From: a virus
Virus record (IMG/VR): IMGVR_UViG_3300032092_000105
Span: 1 to 37,520 of that record
Length of the DNA: 37,520 nucleotides
Direction: 5' to 3' (one strand)
The notes beneath the pieces are model-generated. The model searched no databases, had not been told where the DNA came from, and saw only the letters and a list, made by a program, of their open reading frames with translations. How positions within the stretch are numbered: the first letter of the stretch is position 1; the number at the start of each line of letters is the position of its first letter. This document shows positions 25,401 to 32,774 of the stretch, in pieces. Position numbers and translations under genes: made by a program.

Positions 25401-28400
25401 TTGTCAATGTTCTGCGATTCAATACTTGGTCTTGATCTATTGCTGCATAGTACAAAAAGTCAAGACCTTGCTCACGCAACATGCGCTCAGTCTGACCGTT
25501 TGTTTCAACAGTTTCGGCGAGAGCCATCTTGCGTACAGCACTTAATGCTTGATTGTAATAGTTTTCTCCACGCCAGAAATCTACTAAATTAACAGGTAAA
25601 CCTGCGTCAGCTAATAATTTACGGGCATCGACAACATTAGACGTTGATGCAATCGCACGACCAAGTCTTACTTGAGCATCTAAATTCAATCCGCTCAAAC
25701 GTTTCATGTGCCACAGATTCTCAATATGCGCTATAGCCTGTGGTGCTATACCACGCATGTATGTAGCTTCTGCTTTTGCATCACGTTCTACAGTGCTATT
25801 CTTTTCAATAGTTACACCGAGAGATTTGATCGCTCTCTTATATGCTTCACCTTGACTAATCTTGTTTGGAGAACGCAACAAGATTTGATTCATGCGACGT
25901 GCAATAGCTCTTGTTGTCGCTGCCTGTTGTATAGATCGAGCAGAAAACAAACTTGCCTTTGGAATGTCTGTACTTAAATCATCAATCGTATATAAAGTGT
26001 CTAAGAATCTTTCATCACCGTAGATGTCAGCAACACGATTTAAGTAATGAATATTTGGAGACAACTCCGACATAGCATCATCATAGACAGACACCAAGGC
26101 GTCAATGACTGCTTCACTGTTCTGGTTAGTAGCTGCCCATACAATTAAGCCACTTTTGACTGCTTGTGGCATCGACCGTGTTTCACGAACATATGTTCGG
26201 ATGATGTCAGGTAATTCTTCTGCAGACGCTTGACGTATTTCACGCTGTACGTCTACGGCGTTTTTAGTTGCAACAAATATTGCAATCTCTTCATCGTCAG
26301 CCAATGCACGTTTGTATGGTCGCAATGTAGGCATTTCTTCCGACGGGGTGAATTCACTTAGTCTTTGATTTAGTTCCTCGCGACTATGATGAGTGTCTAA
26401 CACGACACGGTCAATAGGTGCAGTGTAACCAATGCCTTCTGGGTCAGATAATAATTTAACTGTAACTAATCTGCCATCAGATTTAATTACAACACCTTTT
26501 TGCCCATCATCATTAATCTCAAGTGGGTCAAATTGACCAATAACAACGTCTCCGGGCAATAAATCGGCATCCTGCGTAGGATCACCGTCCTCATTTAAAC
26601 GATACGCTTTGCTATCAGGAGCTATGTCTAATGCTAATGTTTCAGCAATTGCATTACGTAATGCCGTTGCTTTTTCAGCATCTGGTAATCCAGAGTCCAT
26701 AATACTTTTTGCAAGCTGAATTTGATCAGCCGTCAACATAATGCGTGTTGGCAAACCGATGTTATGTACGTCTAGGTCTATATACCCTTCACTAGCGTCA
26801 ATAGATCTACGCGCTTGTGCTAATGTTCTTGCGTTTAATGCTTCTGGACTACTATCAATCTGACGTGATGTAAGAGGCATTTTTGTGCGCACTGCCTTAT
26901 CACGAATTGGTTGCACATAGATACTTCCACTCTGCAATTGAAATACACCAATTGGATCTTGTATGCCAAACGTTGCAATCAAACGTCCATTTACATCACG
27001 TTTAACTCCACCAACTGTCGTATATGCAACACGATCCGGAAAGTCTTGACTTTCGTAGTAATCGGGCACATCGGCTAATTCAGTCTTATTAGAGTTCATT
27101 GCCTCTAATTGGCTGCCTATAGCCTCAGATAATTTTGGTTTTAATGTTGCAATTTCACGTGCAACCTGAATACTAGGCACTGCCTCTTCTGATACTTCAC
27201 CTGTCACAGAATTATGAGACTTTATGATGACTGCGCCATCTTCGCGGAATCCACCAATAGTGCGAATAGATTCACCATCAGCAGATGTCCATCTGTTTAA
27301 AACGAGCGGATTCAATACATCAGGATTAGCTGCAACAACACGTGCTAAATTTTCAGCAGTGTGGATTCTATTCCGAGCCATGTTTACATCGGAGCTAATA
27401 TCTATTAAGTCGGAGATATCTTGATCTCCACGCACAATTTCAGCTGATCTAAAAGTATGCCCATACCCAGTTTTATGTGAGTTATACGCAATGTACTGTG
27501 GTGTACCATCTTCGGCATCTTCAATGCGAACAGCGTAAAACTTATCACCTTTAGTCTCGATAGTTGTTTCAGGTGCCTCTTCAGGTTGAGGTTGCTGTGT
27601 TTGCGATTGCTCAACAGACTTCTGTAATTCAATAGCAATCTGCTTTTGCACTTCTGCAATTTGTGCCTTTTTTGCAACTGGATCTAATACATACAGCTTA
27701 GGGTTAACAGCATATTTAAGCAATGGATTGTCATCGGCAAGTGGAGCATTGTCGCCATTTTTGCGCATTGATGAAATTAACCTATTAGTCTCAGCCTGAG
27801 ATGTTTCACCACTTTCGTGCGATAAACCTTTACCTTCTGCAAGGTTAATAAACATGCCTTCAATTGCATGCTGTGGTAAGACGCGCCCCTTACTTAACTC
27901 TTCTAAAGCAGGTGCCTTTACCATTTCGTAAATAGCTGATGCAACACGTTTCATGTCATCAGGGTTAGGTTGCTCGTTGCCAGTCAATTCCTTATATCGT
28001 TTAGCAACATATGTAGATCGCCAGTCACCGCCGTCTACATAGTCTTTAGCCATAAAGTATGCTTGAGCGTTTATATCTGCACCAGTAAACATTGGCTTCC
28101 CACGTAAAGCCGGTTGAACAAACGGAGCAATTTTTTTACCCGGACGAGTAGCACCAAAAGTTAATAATGTTGCCTTGGCTAAATCCATCACTGATGGCGG
28201 TTGATATAAACGATTGCCTTCTTTATCAACTGATTTATCTGTAGCAGCACGATATGTTTGCGCTACTGGCTGGAATACATTGTTTAACGCAAACGCTGCA
28301 TCAGGTCCAACCGAACCAATTAATTCAGCTTTTTGTCTAGCTAGTCTTTGCCCTGCAGCAACATACTTACCAGGTTGCGATGCACCCGCTCGTGAAAGCA

Positions 28401-29811
28401 TACGGCTAACTTGATATAGTTTTTTAGCATCTTTATAAAAGCCTAGTGTGCCACCACTAAACATAGCCATTGTGGTGCCTAAATCTGAAATACCAGCTGG
28501 GTCAGTCTGTTGTTTAATACTCGCTTCTTGCTGTCGTAAATCAATAGGGTTACCAAATTCATCCTTAGTTACTTGAGGCACCATATTGTAAATGCCCTCT
28601 AAAGGTGCTCCTAAGAATTCGGCAGTTTTATTTGCCATTTCACCTTGTTCGGCATTTCCACCAACGCCACGAGTAATTTGCCCCGGAATACCAGATGTAC
28701 CTAATGCCGACGTTGCACCCGGTAAAAACATACCTGCGGTTTTTAACTTATTGTAATTAATCATCGAGCCTGCTACTGGGCGCAATGCTCTAGCAAATGC
28801 GTTACCAGCAACATTCATTGTCGCTAAACCAGCACCAGCACTAACTATTGACCCCATAGTGTCCTTAGCAGCTTGTCGATACACCTGCCTAGACAAATTA
28901 GTTTCATCGCCCGTTTTTTCGCGATACCAATCCATGATCCCCATGGTGTCATAAATGTCATCAGACTGCTGTGGTGTCTGCCCCATTAATGAGCCAAGAG
29001 CGCGACCAACAGTGTACTTGCCAGCCTCACCACCGAAAACAAAAGGAGATGCTAATAACTGTTGAGTGCCAGCACTAGAGCCATACATTGCCTCAAGAAA
29101 TAAGTTTTCTTTACCAGACTCGGCTGCTCCTTTGTAATACTTCTTTTCTTGATTAGTCAAGAATGTGTCTACGTCATCCATTAACCGAAAATCCGTAGCG
29201 CGAGATCCAGCCTTTGCTACAGACTGTACGGCACCAAGAGCTAATCCAGTAACTCCGCCAGCAAGTCCAGATACATCGCGCTTAAATAACTCAGGGACAC
29301 TTAATGGATTTTCTTGTGCAGCTTTTCGCCTTGCACGTTCCATGTCAGCCACATTCATGTCGCGGACGTACTTAATTTCACCTGCACTAATGTCTGGTAA
29401 AAACTGACGCCCGGTTACAAGTTTGCGACCATCTTCAACTTTATTGCCTTGTGTTACCTTTAACTTTTTTGCTTCAAGTAATCTGCGAGATATTAAGTTA
29501 GATCCCTTTTGATACTCTTTTAACGATATATGACCTTTGTCATAAGCTGTCCGTAAATCACCGTCATCTTCCTTGATACCTTCCCGCTTCCATCTATCGG
29601 TTGATAACTTTGAAATAATGTCTGGATATTTTTCGGTGCGGAATCTTTTTCGCTCAAGCTCATTTTCCTCATCGTACTTTGCTTGAAAAAATTCACCTAA
29701 ATTGCGAGCGTTTTTTGTAGTAAGCTTCGGTGAAAGCTCACCCATATCTACCGCTTGACGAAAATAACCAGTTTTATTCTTAGTTTTCGATGTTACAGGT
29801 GGTTTACGCAT
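16432..29811 (-). CDS. Giant 4459-residue virion/ejection-type protein with metallopeptidase motif
   Basis: A single uninterrupted frame of 13.4 kb, over a third of the window. Visible parts: basic/charged N-terminus (1-180); Ala/Gly-rich hydrophobic stretches (182-198, 319-348) that could insert in a membrane; a Gln/Pro linker near 735-750 (QSQTQQPQPEEAPETT); a long middle of mostly helical character; a zinc-metallopeptidase motif AHEVSHVLFH with HEVSH at 2522-2526; and a helical C-terminal third with SLDFARPFLQNFMVAF (near 3755) and YLAPNWFKAVGNIS (near 4018), which resembles C-terminal domains of phage polyvalent proteins. It follows two internal-protein-like genes, in the place of T7 gp16-type DNA-ejection proteins. 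Giant virion proteins of this size are known, from memory, in Bcep22-like podoviruses. I found no lytic-transglycosylase, helicase or methylase motif. The start (ATG 29811) has GTGAG upstream. Confidence 0.85.
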   Translation of the reverse strand: MRKPPVTSKTKNKTGYFRQAVDMGELSPKLTTKNARNLGEFFQAKYDEENELERKRFRTEKYPDIISKLSTDRWKREGIKEDDGDLRTAYDKGHISLKEYQKGSNLISRRLLEAKKLKVTQGNKVEDGRKLVTGRQFLPDISAGEIKYVRDMNVADMERARRKAAQENPLSVPELFKRDVSGLAGGVTGLALGAVQSVAKAGSRATDFRLMDDVDTFLTNQEKKYYKGAAESGKENLFLEAMYGSSAGTQQLLASPFVFGGEAGKYTVGRALGSLMGQTPQQSDDIYDTMGIMDWYREKTGDETNLSRQVYRQAAKDTMGSIVSAGAGLATMNVAGNAFARALRPVAGSMINYNKLKTAGMFLPGATSALGTSGIPGQITRGVGGNAEQGEMANKTAEFLGAPLEGIYNMVPQVTKDEFGNPIDLRQQEASIKQQTDPAGISDLGTTMAMFSGGTLGFYKDAKKLYQVSRMLSRAGASQPGKYVAAGQRLARQKAELIGSVGPDAAFALNNVFQPVAQTYRAATDKSVDKEGNRLYQPPSVMDLAKATLLTFGATRPGKKIAPFVQPALRGKPMFTGADINAQAYFMAKDYVDGGDWRSTYVAKRYKELTGNEQPNPDDMKRVASAIYEMVKAPALEELSKGRVLPQHAIEGMFINLAEGKGLSHESGETSQAETNRLISSMRKNGDNAPLADDNPLLKYAVNPKLYVLDPVAKKAQIAEVQKQIAIELQKSVEQSQTQQPQPEEAPETTIETKGDKFYAVRIEDAEDGTPQYIAYNSHKTGYGHTFRSAEIVRGDQDISDLIDISSDVNMARNRIHTAENLARVVAANPDVLNPLVLNRWTSADGESIRTIGGFREDGAVIIKSHNSVTGEVSEEAVPSIQVAREIATLKPKLSEAIGSQLEAMNSNKTELADVPDYYESQDFPDRVAYTTVGGVKRDVNGRLIATFGIQDPIGVFQLQSGSIYVQPIRDKAVRTKMPLTSRQIDSSPEALNARTLAQARRSIDASEGYIDLDVHNIGLPTRIMLTADQIQLAKSIMDSGLPDAEKATALRNAIAETLALDIAPDSKAYRLNEDGDPTQDADLLPGDVVIGQFDPLEINDDGQKGVVIKSDGRLVTVKLLSDPEGIGYTAPIDRVVLDTHHSREELNQRLSEFTPSEEMPTLRPYKRALADDEEIAIFVATKNAVDVQREIRQASAEELPDIIRTYVRETRSMPQAVKSGLIVWAATNQNSEAVIDALVSVYDDAMSELSPNIHYLNRVADIYGDERFLDTLYTIDDLSTDIPKASLFSARSIQQAATTRAIARRMNQILLRSPNKISQGEAYKRAIKSLGVTIEKNSTVERDAKAEATYMRGIAPQAIAHIENLWHMKRLSGLNLDAQVRLGRAIASTSNVVDARKLLADAGLPVNLVDFWRGENYYNQALSAVRKMALAETVETNGQTERMLREQGLDFLYYAAIDQDQVLNRRTLTTNAEAFRDFQRESNLYVANSVIPKIIIDTIGESVENNTFLGFTEDGSADQTNELAFLSVLSKFGREIGDVVQRSNLPLADKESISNALYDLLNQVDENPAIASRVANYTGTEAGPGVDVTLRNGNSVANMTAVDSMMSINQVTEEVMSHAVVDEFVSAGENKNRPTDLDLAEVALEEGNTAALRQLTVNRLTNIKNFTSVINALSTFKVDDVDALISKYASIYGYDVALENRKRAEQSGDEDALKKAYKDEIEPRRNTFLAAFKHMENIIANATQLNLLYMDGDVHVNQRFEFALGALESAYESLKNVYTEEGYSFSSDITLGYADVAQGRIVSQGEEGAVSDTQSFTSVSDEAQATLVQNRIREVQADTRLSVREKQEQLAILQEALNAYRRKGSSQEPEATVKERFVKALREFNTALTSVPQPLLERFADSPQDVLAIQLSIMQNMYESMSNDSVREIGTSRARAFGEASVRMIRQVSQMAKDQLTFLSDAMKSQEISIDVENGDLSINIFGQKRNVADIENMAYAIDRDNPDIVKMNPDVTVEDAMFVSSAIDPTMAEFLSDDPSVVTYALNSESGFNGMVLHDQNASDRAKLLALHARNFAGMRDLLSKVLTSELELSSPDNPDAQVRLFGDKQVAAINPETVVSPMRNVSLAKTRMSHIGALDAAQGRWRNETIRTINKTKDGLNIEGGLKVLPEASDYKVIKRITDRIDTLFKGLSTADTNFSAQELADFVRMIIESETNGKSDWQKTLLAQTHSNVFLRQWSSIDKTGSYATFREGYNDVQHQIATTIRGLTDAGEQAVAFTTNQSGRYTIFSEPTEGELRRIQPATAKLLYDMYNQIDLSEYTNQDQIDNINRIKGVYRGIMADAAQAPAKKMASDLQMVNQLATGLARLYDNFAFGHANDKLSMLLGSQLPQHRTEIINGLRAVGTKEQLVQAFIRENAMSFAQFMQNTKALTPEQVNAFRSYMLARGRQDYYLNSGKVLFTTKKIMELTNVSMREHLGTGSSKQQVYGTLLNLESKSQKAAHKLMMIASDMSADRNAATLAHEVSHVLFHGVSDGNQLRLLDALIPQSAEFLSKINETHPLYPVIVQLDAARKYRNDFKSTDLKAAWANLEPIDGISLTDDWHPFAHEIFASGFLTALSNFESPIANNAAMSYDRDAAAIFQEVGGPLRAAWKNLARQSPADILRTVDGKFQQQWTSPIPFAKYKTGRRTVTYPQLRKDDYVSINVPTMGKLEGRSYVHMYSPKDVARIWVQSAFGEGVGQTYGYEHYVGDRKINSPFKEKTITELFISMVRDGKYNERDFWFTPISSAQRKLRLHGDELSISPRYAMRLQGRVVDQIVAINPRLNRGQFRTAFVDNVGGQEITYVSVAQDGIIDKDGFFPTQLHLVDRDVSTGKFVKTTSAGIEKQYESAPLKSSYYVLEVPVTLRMGRGKEAIARNTTVRMLVSSEALADLDGVNQPRLHGYSGEYNSKFSAVLYDINRRISQIQKSMVGYADYSDQVALEKKILTGTAVDFQAKRPDTETASDRISAYFADQFKHVRAAGVDMRGMMKVGRASVEADLVDFMNTQGLINDEGGITLEGTDFISALNRNAINPVGDFIYNNGLFRMSIGRDQMMYDSRFTYDTDTSEFVLNVDAPEYGAMVQFFDQLDNALDYKAKDLSVTDRQDMLEQFAYDMYYAFSKPLDAGNKRADRNISMHDRIASVISAFNEGLPDDLQLSTSSIQQYKDQPIAVDAISAMEMPIRGNDVGDFFTQGYPLQLLDIMDTVKSGQELRFSDNYYRSTGAAYALSRVRDVVFGRNNIAGYSNFLKQLTDPNPSVNEKATQLLYATSHILDLQEREMSSARYNWKSQRFTLVPNSFKTNKMLLMRDGSGGLYNVDFALNQSRPVSIDPTNPMQLIRGDVLGNRYPITTPGYRMRFQAAAHGEIPDGIFDINSLSPIEKTDYLRNGSVVIMRSKPFHDSGLNDGIYLYRVSSPKRMKIVDPKSQIDESIPYKVELLSNPFLSYRSVTDDNGTVTELRSVQEYRQQSSSELIRLAAAAWMPDATPEAYERLDNLTKNTIIPHDVFVAKMLVAEAEHNDPSVIPAEWRTKMGNDYRVSKIVQPEAGMEIDITQSAIVNNARKGTWLSSGDIFEDAVEPFTDEEMNLVSGLEPYDPEKHLDPEAFDEWRQQRYTDIVDKMFVFDEPERLILKNDPVNNQIGVSIDGKDVYMAIPSADYETVGNTLLSSGSTRPSFTLSPNQMRALQYRIVPGRTKLNKFLNGAWTELNASNIVMRLSLDFARPFLQNFMVAFLDPKNSAMQFYGLAGLLPNYTKPGAARALGTTPLQKLASWALGHSKDTAHGDQAYHAVMSGLFDKYGTPGSKIGYGIPLVHQRTVRGQYVKPVVSGVNMPRRQYTIADLNELGLSTQYGEWYEAAAAMQALNPSMALEDVPIQLSQSEFIGKGVLAQRYPFVGATERAGVMSTDILRIKMMLEYLAYVDENLPAFGLGDTPSEGQMNYVASQYKKNYARVLNTLTGVPSGTDPGLNPKIQEKYYQASQLYLAPNWFKAVGNISLIPAALQMGTGMMLNNAIRPIVKRFDGGIGYNVVDVGPQARFFDALQFNTPQAGTRIKTAGQEWARRAGTALVGLMALHHINNAVIAQASKHAIAQNIGTEVSDTIWSHVASIGANSDTQPMWTVKTKPVIDPKNLREYGKVRTIGDTQLNYPPAIMGWHKFIAAPMLNINQEIELGTPAPQAIAAEMARLYFIDRLNPQYQTLYSMYSGQEWNGTASFGKHIGFEYLRANKEQVLSALQGHPYQLLVRKILMQYPNGMSRMAANHEIIPIQNFLRDLETMVYKTNTPDMRFDPQTYNLRMSMFGRLVGIENAYQSPYVDQVSDIKALNTSMSTVLSEMRRYEYDYPNALDVMNAHGISALWEGIPDSGDPTLQDISYPGMPTSPVIFESTPQTERLRAKQKRRFVKKFEPLSNTEIQRMLQGP

Positions 29812-29825
29812 ACGTTATTATCTCA

Positions 29826-31553
29826 CTATTCCATTGCATCAAGCCAACGAGTCAGATTTAAATTTTCCTCAACCTGTTTTGGAGTTAGTGGAACCCTGCC
29901 TCTAGGTTGATGAAGATAATTAGTCTTTACAAAATCTCTTGCTTGCGCGGTCGCATTTGCATGAATTCCAAATAACTTATTGTTTCTTGCTTGCAGACCC
30001 TCAAGTGAAGTCACTGGGCCACTACGTACGGTGTTAAACTTTGCCTCGGCAAGAACTGCACGTTTTTGATAGAAGGCTCTAGCTGCTTGGGTAGAAATAC
30101 CAGACAGGTTTACATTAGGTATTGCTGTAAGTATTTGATCAAGTTTAACCTCGCCAGTGTCTAACTTTGTAACAATAGATTTGTCATTAGCAATGCCTTC
30201 AAATACCTGATCGCGAGTGTATCGCTCTTCTTCCAGTAAGTCCTTGGGAGTCAATCCAGCTGGAGTTACCTTATTTGTGGCTGTTAACTTTGCTCGCTCA
30301 CCTGCTGCCTTCTCCTCATATTTAGTTGTGAGATCTTTAAATAATTGATCACGCAATTCTTTAAGGTCGGCTATTTGAGTTTCCAGTGATGATCGACGTT
30401 GTCTACGTCCCTCAGTAATCTGCGCTAACGTTGATTCATCTGGTTTTAAAAATGGTTGCAACGCAGAAGTTAAACGTAATCTTTGCTGTGGATCTAGATT
30501 TTTCCAGAAATCTGTCTTATTTGTTATATTGCCAGCTTCATCTATGGCAACAGGCCACAATGCTTTATCTGGGCCAATAACAGATTTTAATGTTTCTTCT
30601 GGATCAATGTATCTACCTTGTCCTACTAACAAACCGCCTCTTAAAGCTTCTTGTACTTGAGGCATGTTTACCTCAAGAAATTTCTGTGCATTAAGACCAA
30701 TGTTCTCAGGGTCTTTTACAGATGCGTATTTTAAGGTGCGAACCTTGCCGTTGATATCAACATATTGCCTTGTACCCTCTGTTAACGTTGGCATGTCGTA
30801 CATTGAGACGCCTAGATTTCCTAGTCCGTACTTGTTAATTGCACCCGTAATTGCTTCTATGTCTTCACTAGTAGGTGGTGGTAGTGGATATTTATCATCT
30901 CGTTTTACAGTTGTAGTTTGCTTTGGTAACTGCGTGGTGTCTGTAACTACATTGCCGCTAGTACCAGTACCAGTAACACCTGCACCAGTACCAGTTACAC
31001 CTGCACCGGCACCAGTTACTTGTGTCGGTTTTCCAAATTGACTAAATCTAGTGATGTATTTAGTAGGATCTTTCAATCCCGGTATTGACTGTAATCGACC
31101 TTGTAATCGAGCTGGTAATTGCTCAAGTGATCCATTAACTTGATCTAGTTGGCCAAGCAATAATGCTCGTCCGGGACCACGCTGAGATAAAATTTGCGCC
31201 TGTAATGTCGTCTGTTGACTTAGTAACTTTGCACGTTCGTCTTCTAAAGAAGCAGTAACAGCATCTGCATCAATATCAGGTTTACCTAAAGCAGTAGTAA
31301 CTTCTAATTCACGTACAGGGGCAAGACGCGCGAACTCAGCATCCTCGCGTTTCCTTCGTTCGGCTGCAGCAGCTGCCTCATCAGCTGCAAATCCAACCTG
31401 TTGTTTTTGCAATCCAAACGCACGATCAGCATCAAACTGTTGTTGCTTCTGCTGGAGAAATTGCTCACGTTGTTGATTACGTTGTTCTTGTCCTTGTTGT
31501 AACGATTGCAGAAAACCTAATAATGCCGATGCACCTGCTTGACTTGCTTTCAT
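29826..31553 (-). CDS. Putative internal virion protein, Gln-rich coiled coil
   Basis: A 575-residue protein. Residues 15-75 are Gln- and Ala-rich, highly helical (QQGQEQRNQQREQFLQQKQQ; DEAAAAAERRKREDAEF), likely coiled coil. Around 179-202 lies a 7-residue repeat of Gly, Thr, Ala and Val, a flexible linker. The rest is mostly helical. It sits between a small Gly/Gln-rich protein and the giant protein, matching the position of T7 gp15-like core/ejection proteins; that role is inferred. No enzyme motif seen. Start supported by AAGGG; 14 bases to the giant gene. Confidence 0.7.
   Translation of the reverse strand: MKASQAGASALLGFLQSLQQGQEQRNQQREQFLQQKQQQFDADRAFGLQKQQVGFAADEAAAAAERRKREDAEFARLAPVRELEVTTALGKPDIDADAVTASLEDERAKLLSQQTTLQAQILSQRGPGRALLLGQLDQVNGSLEQLPARLQGRLQSIPGLKDPTKYITRFSQFGKPTQVTGAGAGVTGTGAGVTGTGTSGNVVTDTTQLPKQTTTVKRDDKYPLPPPTSEDIEAITGAINKYGLGNLGVSMYDMPTLTEGTRQYVDINGKVRTLKYASVKDPENIGLNAQKFLEVNMPQVQEALRGGLLVGQGRYIDPEETLKSVIGPDKALWPVAIDEAGNITNKTDFWKNLDPQQRLRLTSALQPFLKPDESTLAQITEGRRQRRSSLETQIADLKELRDQLFKDLTTKYEEKAAGERAKLTATNKVTPAGLTPKDLLEEERYTRDQVFEGIANDKSIVTKLDTGEVKLDQILTAIPNVNLSGISTQAARAFYQKRAVLAEAKFNTVRSGPVTSLEGLQARNNKLFGIHANATAQARDFVKTNYLHQPRGRVPLTPKQVEENLNLTRWLDAME
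30957..31020 (-). repeat. 21-bp tandem repeat encoding TGAGVTG units
   Basis: About three imperfect units of 21 bases (plus-strand core ACCAGTAACACCTGCACCAGT) within the internal protein gene, giving the linker AGAGVTG / TGAGVTG / TGTSG. Copies differ at a few third positions. Confidence 0.7.
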
Positions 31554-31564
31554 GCTATTAGCCC

Positions 31565-32320
31565 TTAACTTCTATTAAAGTTTGGATCACGCATACGGAA
31601 ATTTGCTTCTTTTTGACGTAATCCAAAATCACGATCTGCATTGCGCTGATTAATGAATTGACCACCTAATGCACCAAACTGACTTGCAATTTGATTACGT
31701 TGGTTCTGCATTGCTGCATCAGATTCCATCTGTTGTTGGGCTTCACCCATATATTGATTGTATAGATTATTTGACATATTCGATGCAGTGCCGAATGATT
31801 GATTAGCAGTGTTTTGATAGTTACCTAAACCCATGCCAGCCAATCCAGTTGCCTCACGTAAACGCTCACCTTCTTTAGCAGCATAGTTGACAGCACCTTG
31901 AGATATAGCCTGTGATATAGGATTATTGTAGAAATTGTCCTGCATCATATTCCCGGTCATGCCAGCACCAAGGTTTAACTGATTACCCATTGAGTTATAA
32001 CGAGCTTGCGCTTGAGCTGCATTACTAGTAATGTTGCCCATCTGTGCTCCAGCTGACCTAAGCATTGCATTAGTTGCATCAGGATTACTAAGACGTTCCA
32101 TCTCATTTTGTAGACCACGAGAATACATTCCAGAAAATTTATCTGCTTGTGCTTGACTTCGTTGTCCCAATCCGTATTGTTGATTCTGAATGTTTTGATT
32201 AAACATACGTTGTTGAGACAATTGATCTTGATATGGATTTTTTTGTTTTCCAAATAAAGACCCGACCCCCTGACCAAGAAGAGTACTTCCTAAACCTATA
32301 GCATATGCTGGAATTGGCAT
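31565..32320 (-). CDS. Putative small internal virion protein (gp14-like)
   Basis: A 251-residue protein starting with a Gly-rich hydrophobic stretch (IPAYAIGLGSTLLGQGVGSL, 3-22), followed by a Gln/Asn/Met-rich helical region with many small residues. This composition and the position before two larger internal-type proteins resemble gp14-like ejection proteins of podoviruses, which reach the outer membrane during DNA entry; this is inference by composition and order. No enzyme motif. AGGGGAA lies upstream of the ATG. Confidence 0.65.
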   Translation of the reverse strand: MPIPAYAIGLGSTLLGQGVGSLFGKQKNPYQDQLSQQRMFNQNIQNQQYGLGQRSQAQADKFSGMYSRGLQNEMERLSNPDATNAMLRSAGAQMGNITSNAAQAQARYNSMGNQLNLGAGMTGNMMQDNFYNNPISQAISQGAVNYAAKEGERLREATGLAGMGLGNYQNTANQSFGTASNMSNNLYNQYMGEAQQQMESDAAMQNQRNQIASQFGALGGQFINQRNADRDFGLRQKEANFRMRDPNFNRS

Positions 32321-32330
32321 TTCATTTCCC

Positions 32331-32774
32331 CTACTGTAAAACGTACCAGATACCTTGTCCTGATGAATCTACTTGCGCAACTAAAGTAACTGTTTCATAT
32401 TGAGCTACTGGCCATGCTTTTGCTGCAGCCCTACCAAGCGTATCGCCTGTTTGTACAGCAGCACTAACTTGATTTGCAGTACTATCTGTTTTGATTATAT
32501 GTATAAATTGCCCATTAGCATAATATGCTTTTGGTAATGTAACAATTATTGCTGCAGATGCCGCATTAGCACTCACTATTAATTGCCCAGTATCTGCATT
32601 TGCACTTGCATTTATAGATAATGGCGTAAAGTTTGCAGGAGTATATGGTGGAGCAAATGCTCCACGTGTCTGCACATTTGATGTAACAACTGCCTTGCTT
32701 TTTCCGGGACCAACAACACCACCAGTTAACGATGTAAATTGATCTGGAGTTGCTAATCCTCCGGGTAATGCCAT
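32331..32774 (-). CDS. Small fibre/tail-associated beta protein
   Basis: A 147-residue protein, beta-rich. The C-terminal part (AAIIVTLPKAYYANGQFIHI, then IIKTDSTANQV, then YETVTLVAQVDSSGQGIWYV) has the pattern common in fibre and spike C-terminal domains: I-x-V-T-L-P, F-x-I-x-K-T-D, G-x-W-Y-V-L. It probably forms part of an adhesin or trimeric decoration; receptor unknown. TAATG junction with the preceding 1.1-kresidue gene. Confidence 0.65.
   Translation of the reverse strand: MALPGGLATPDQFTSLTGGVVGPGKSKAVVTSNVQTRGAFAPPYTPANFTPLSINASANADTGQLIVSANAASAAIIVTLPKAYYANGQFIHIIKTDSTANQVSAAVQTGDTLGRAAAKAWPVAQYETVTLVAQVDSSGQGIWYVLQ

Noticed and set aside
16432-29811. Giant protein as an N4-like virion RNA polymerase
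   Set aside because: I looked for the R-x3-K-x6-7-YG motif and for a T-x-x-G-R/HD combination in the right order and did not find them; a remote version cannot be excluded by eye.
16432-29811. Giant protein as a DarB-type methylase-helicase
   Set aside because: No NPP[FY] methylase motif and no Walker A helicase motif visible.
30664-31041. Plus-strand 125-codon open frame inside the late operon
   Set aside because: Antisense to the 575-residue gene; its Pro/Val/Thr repeat is simply the reverse reading of the 21-bp repeat.
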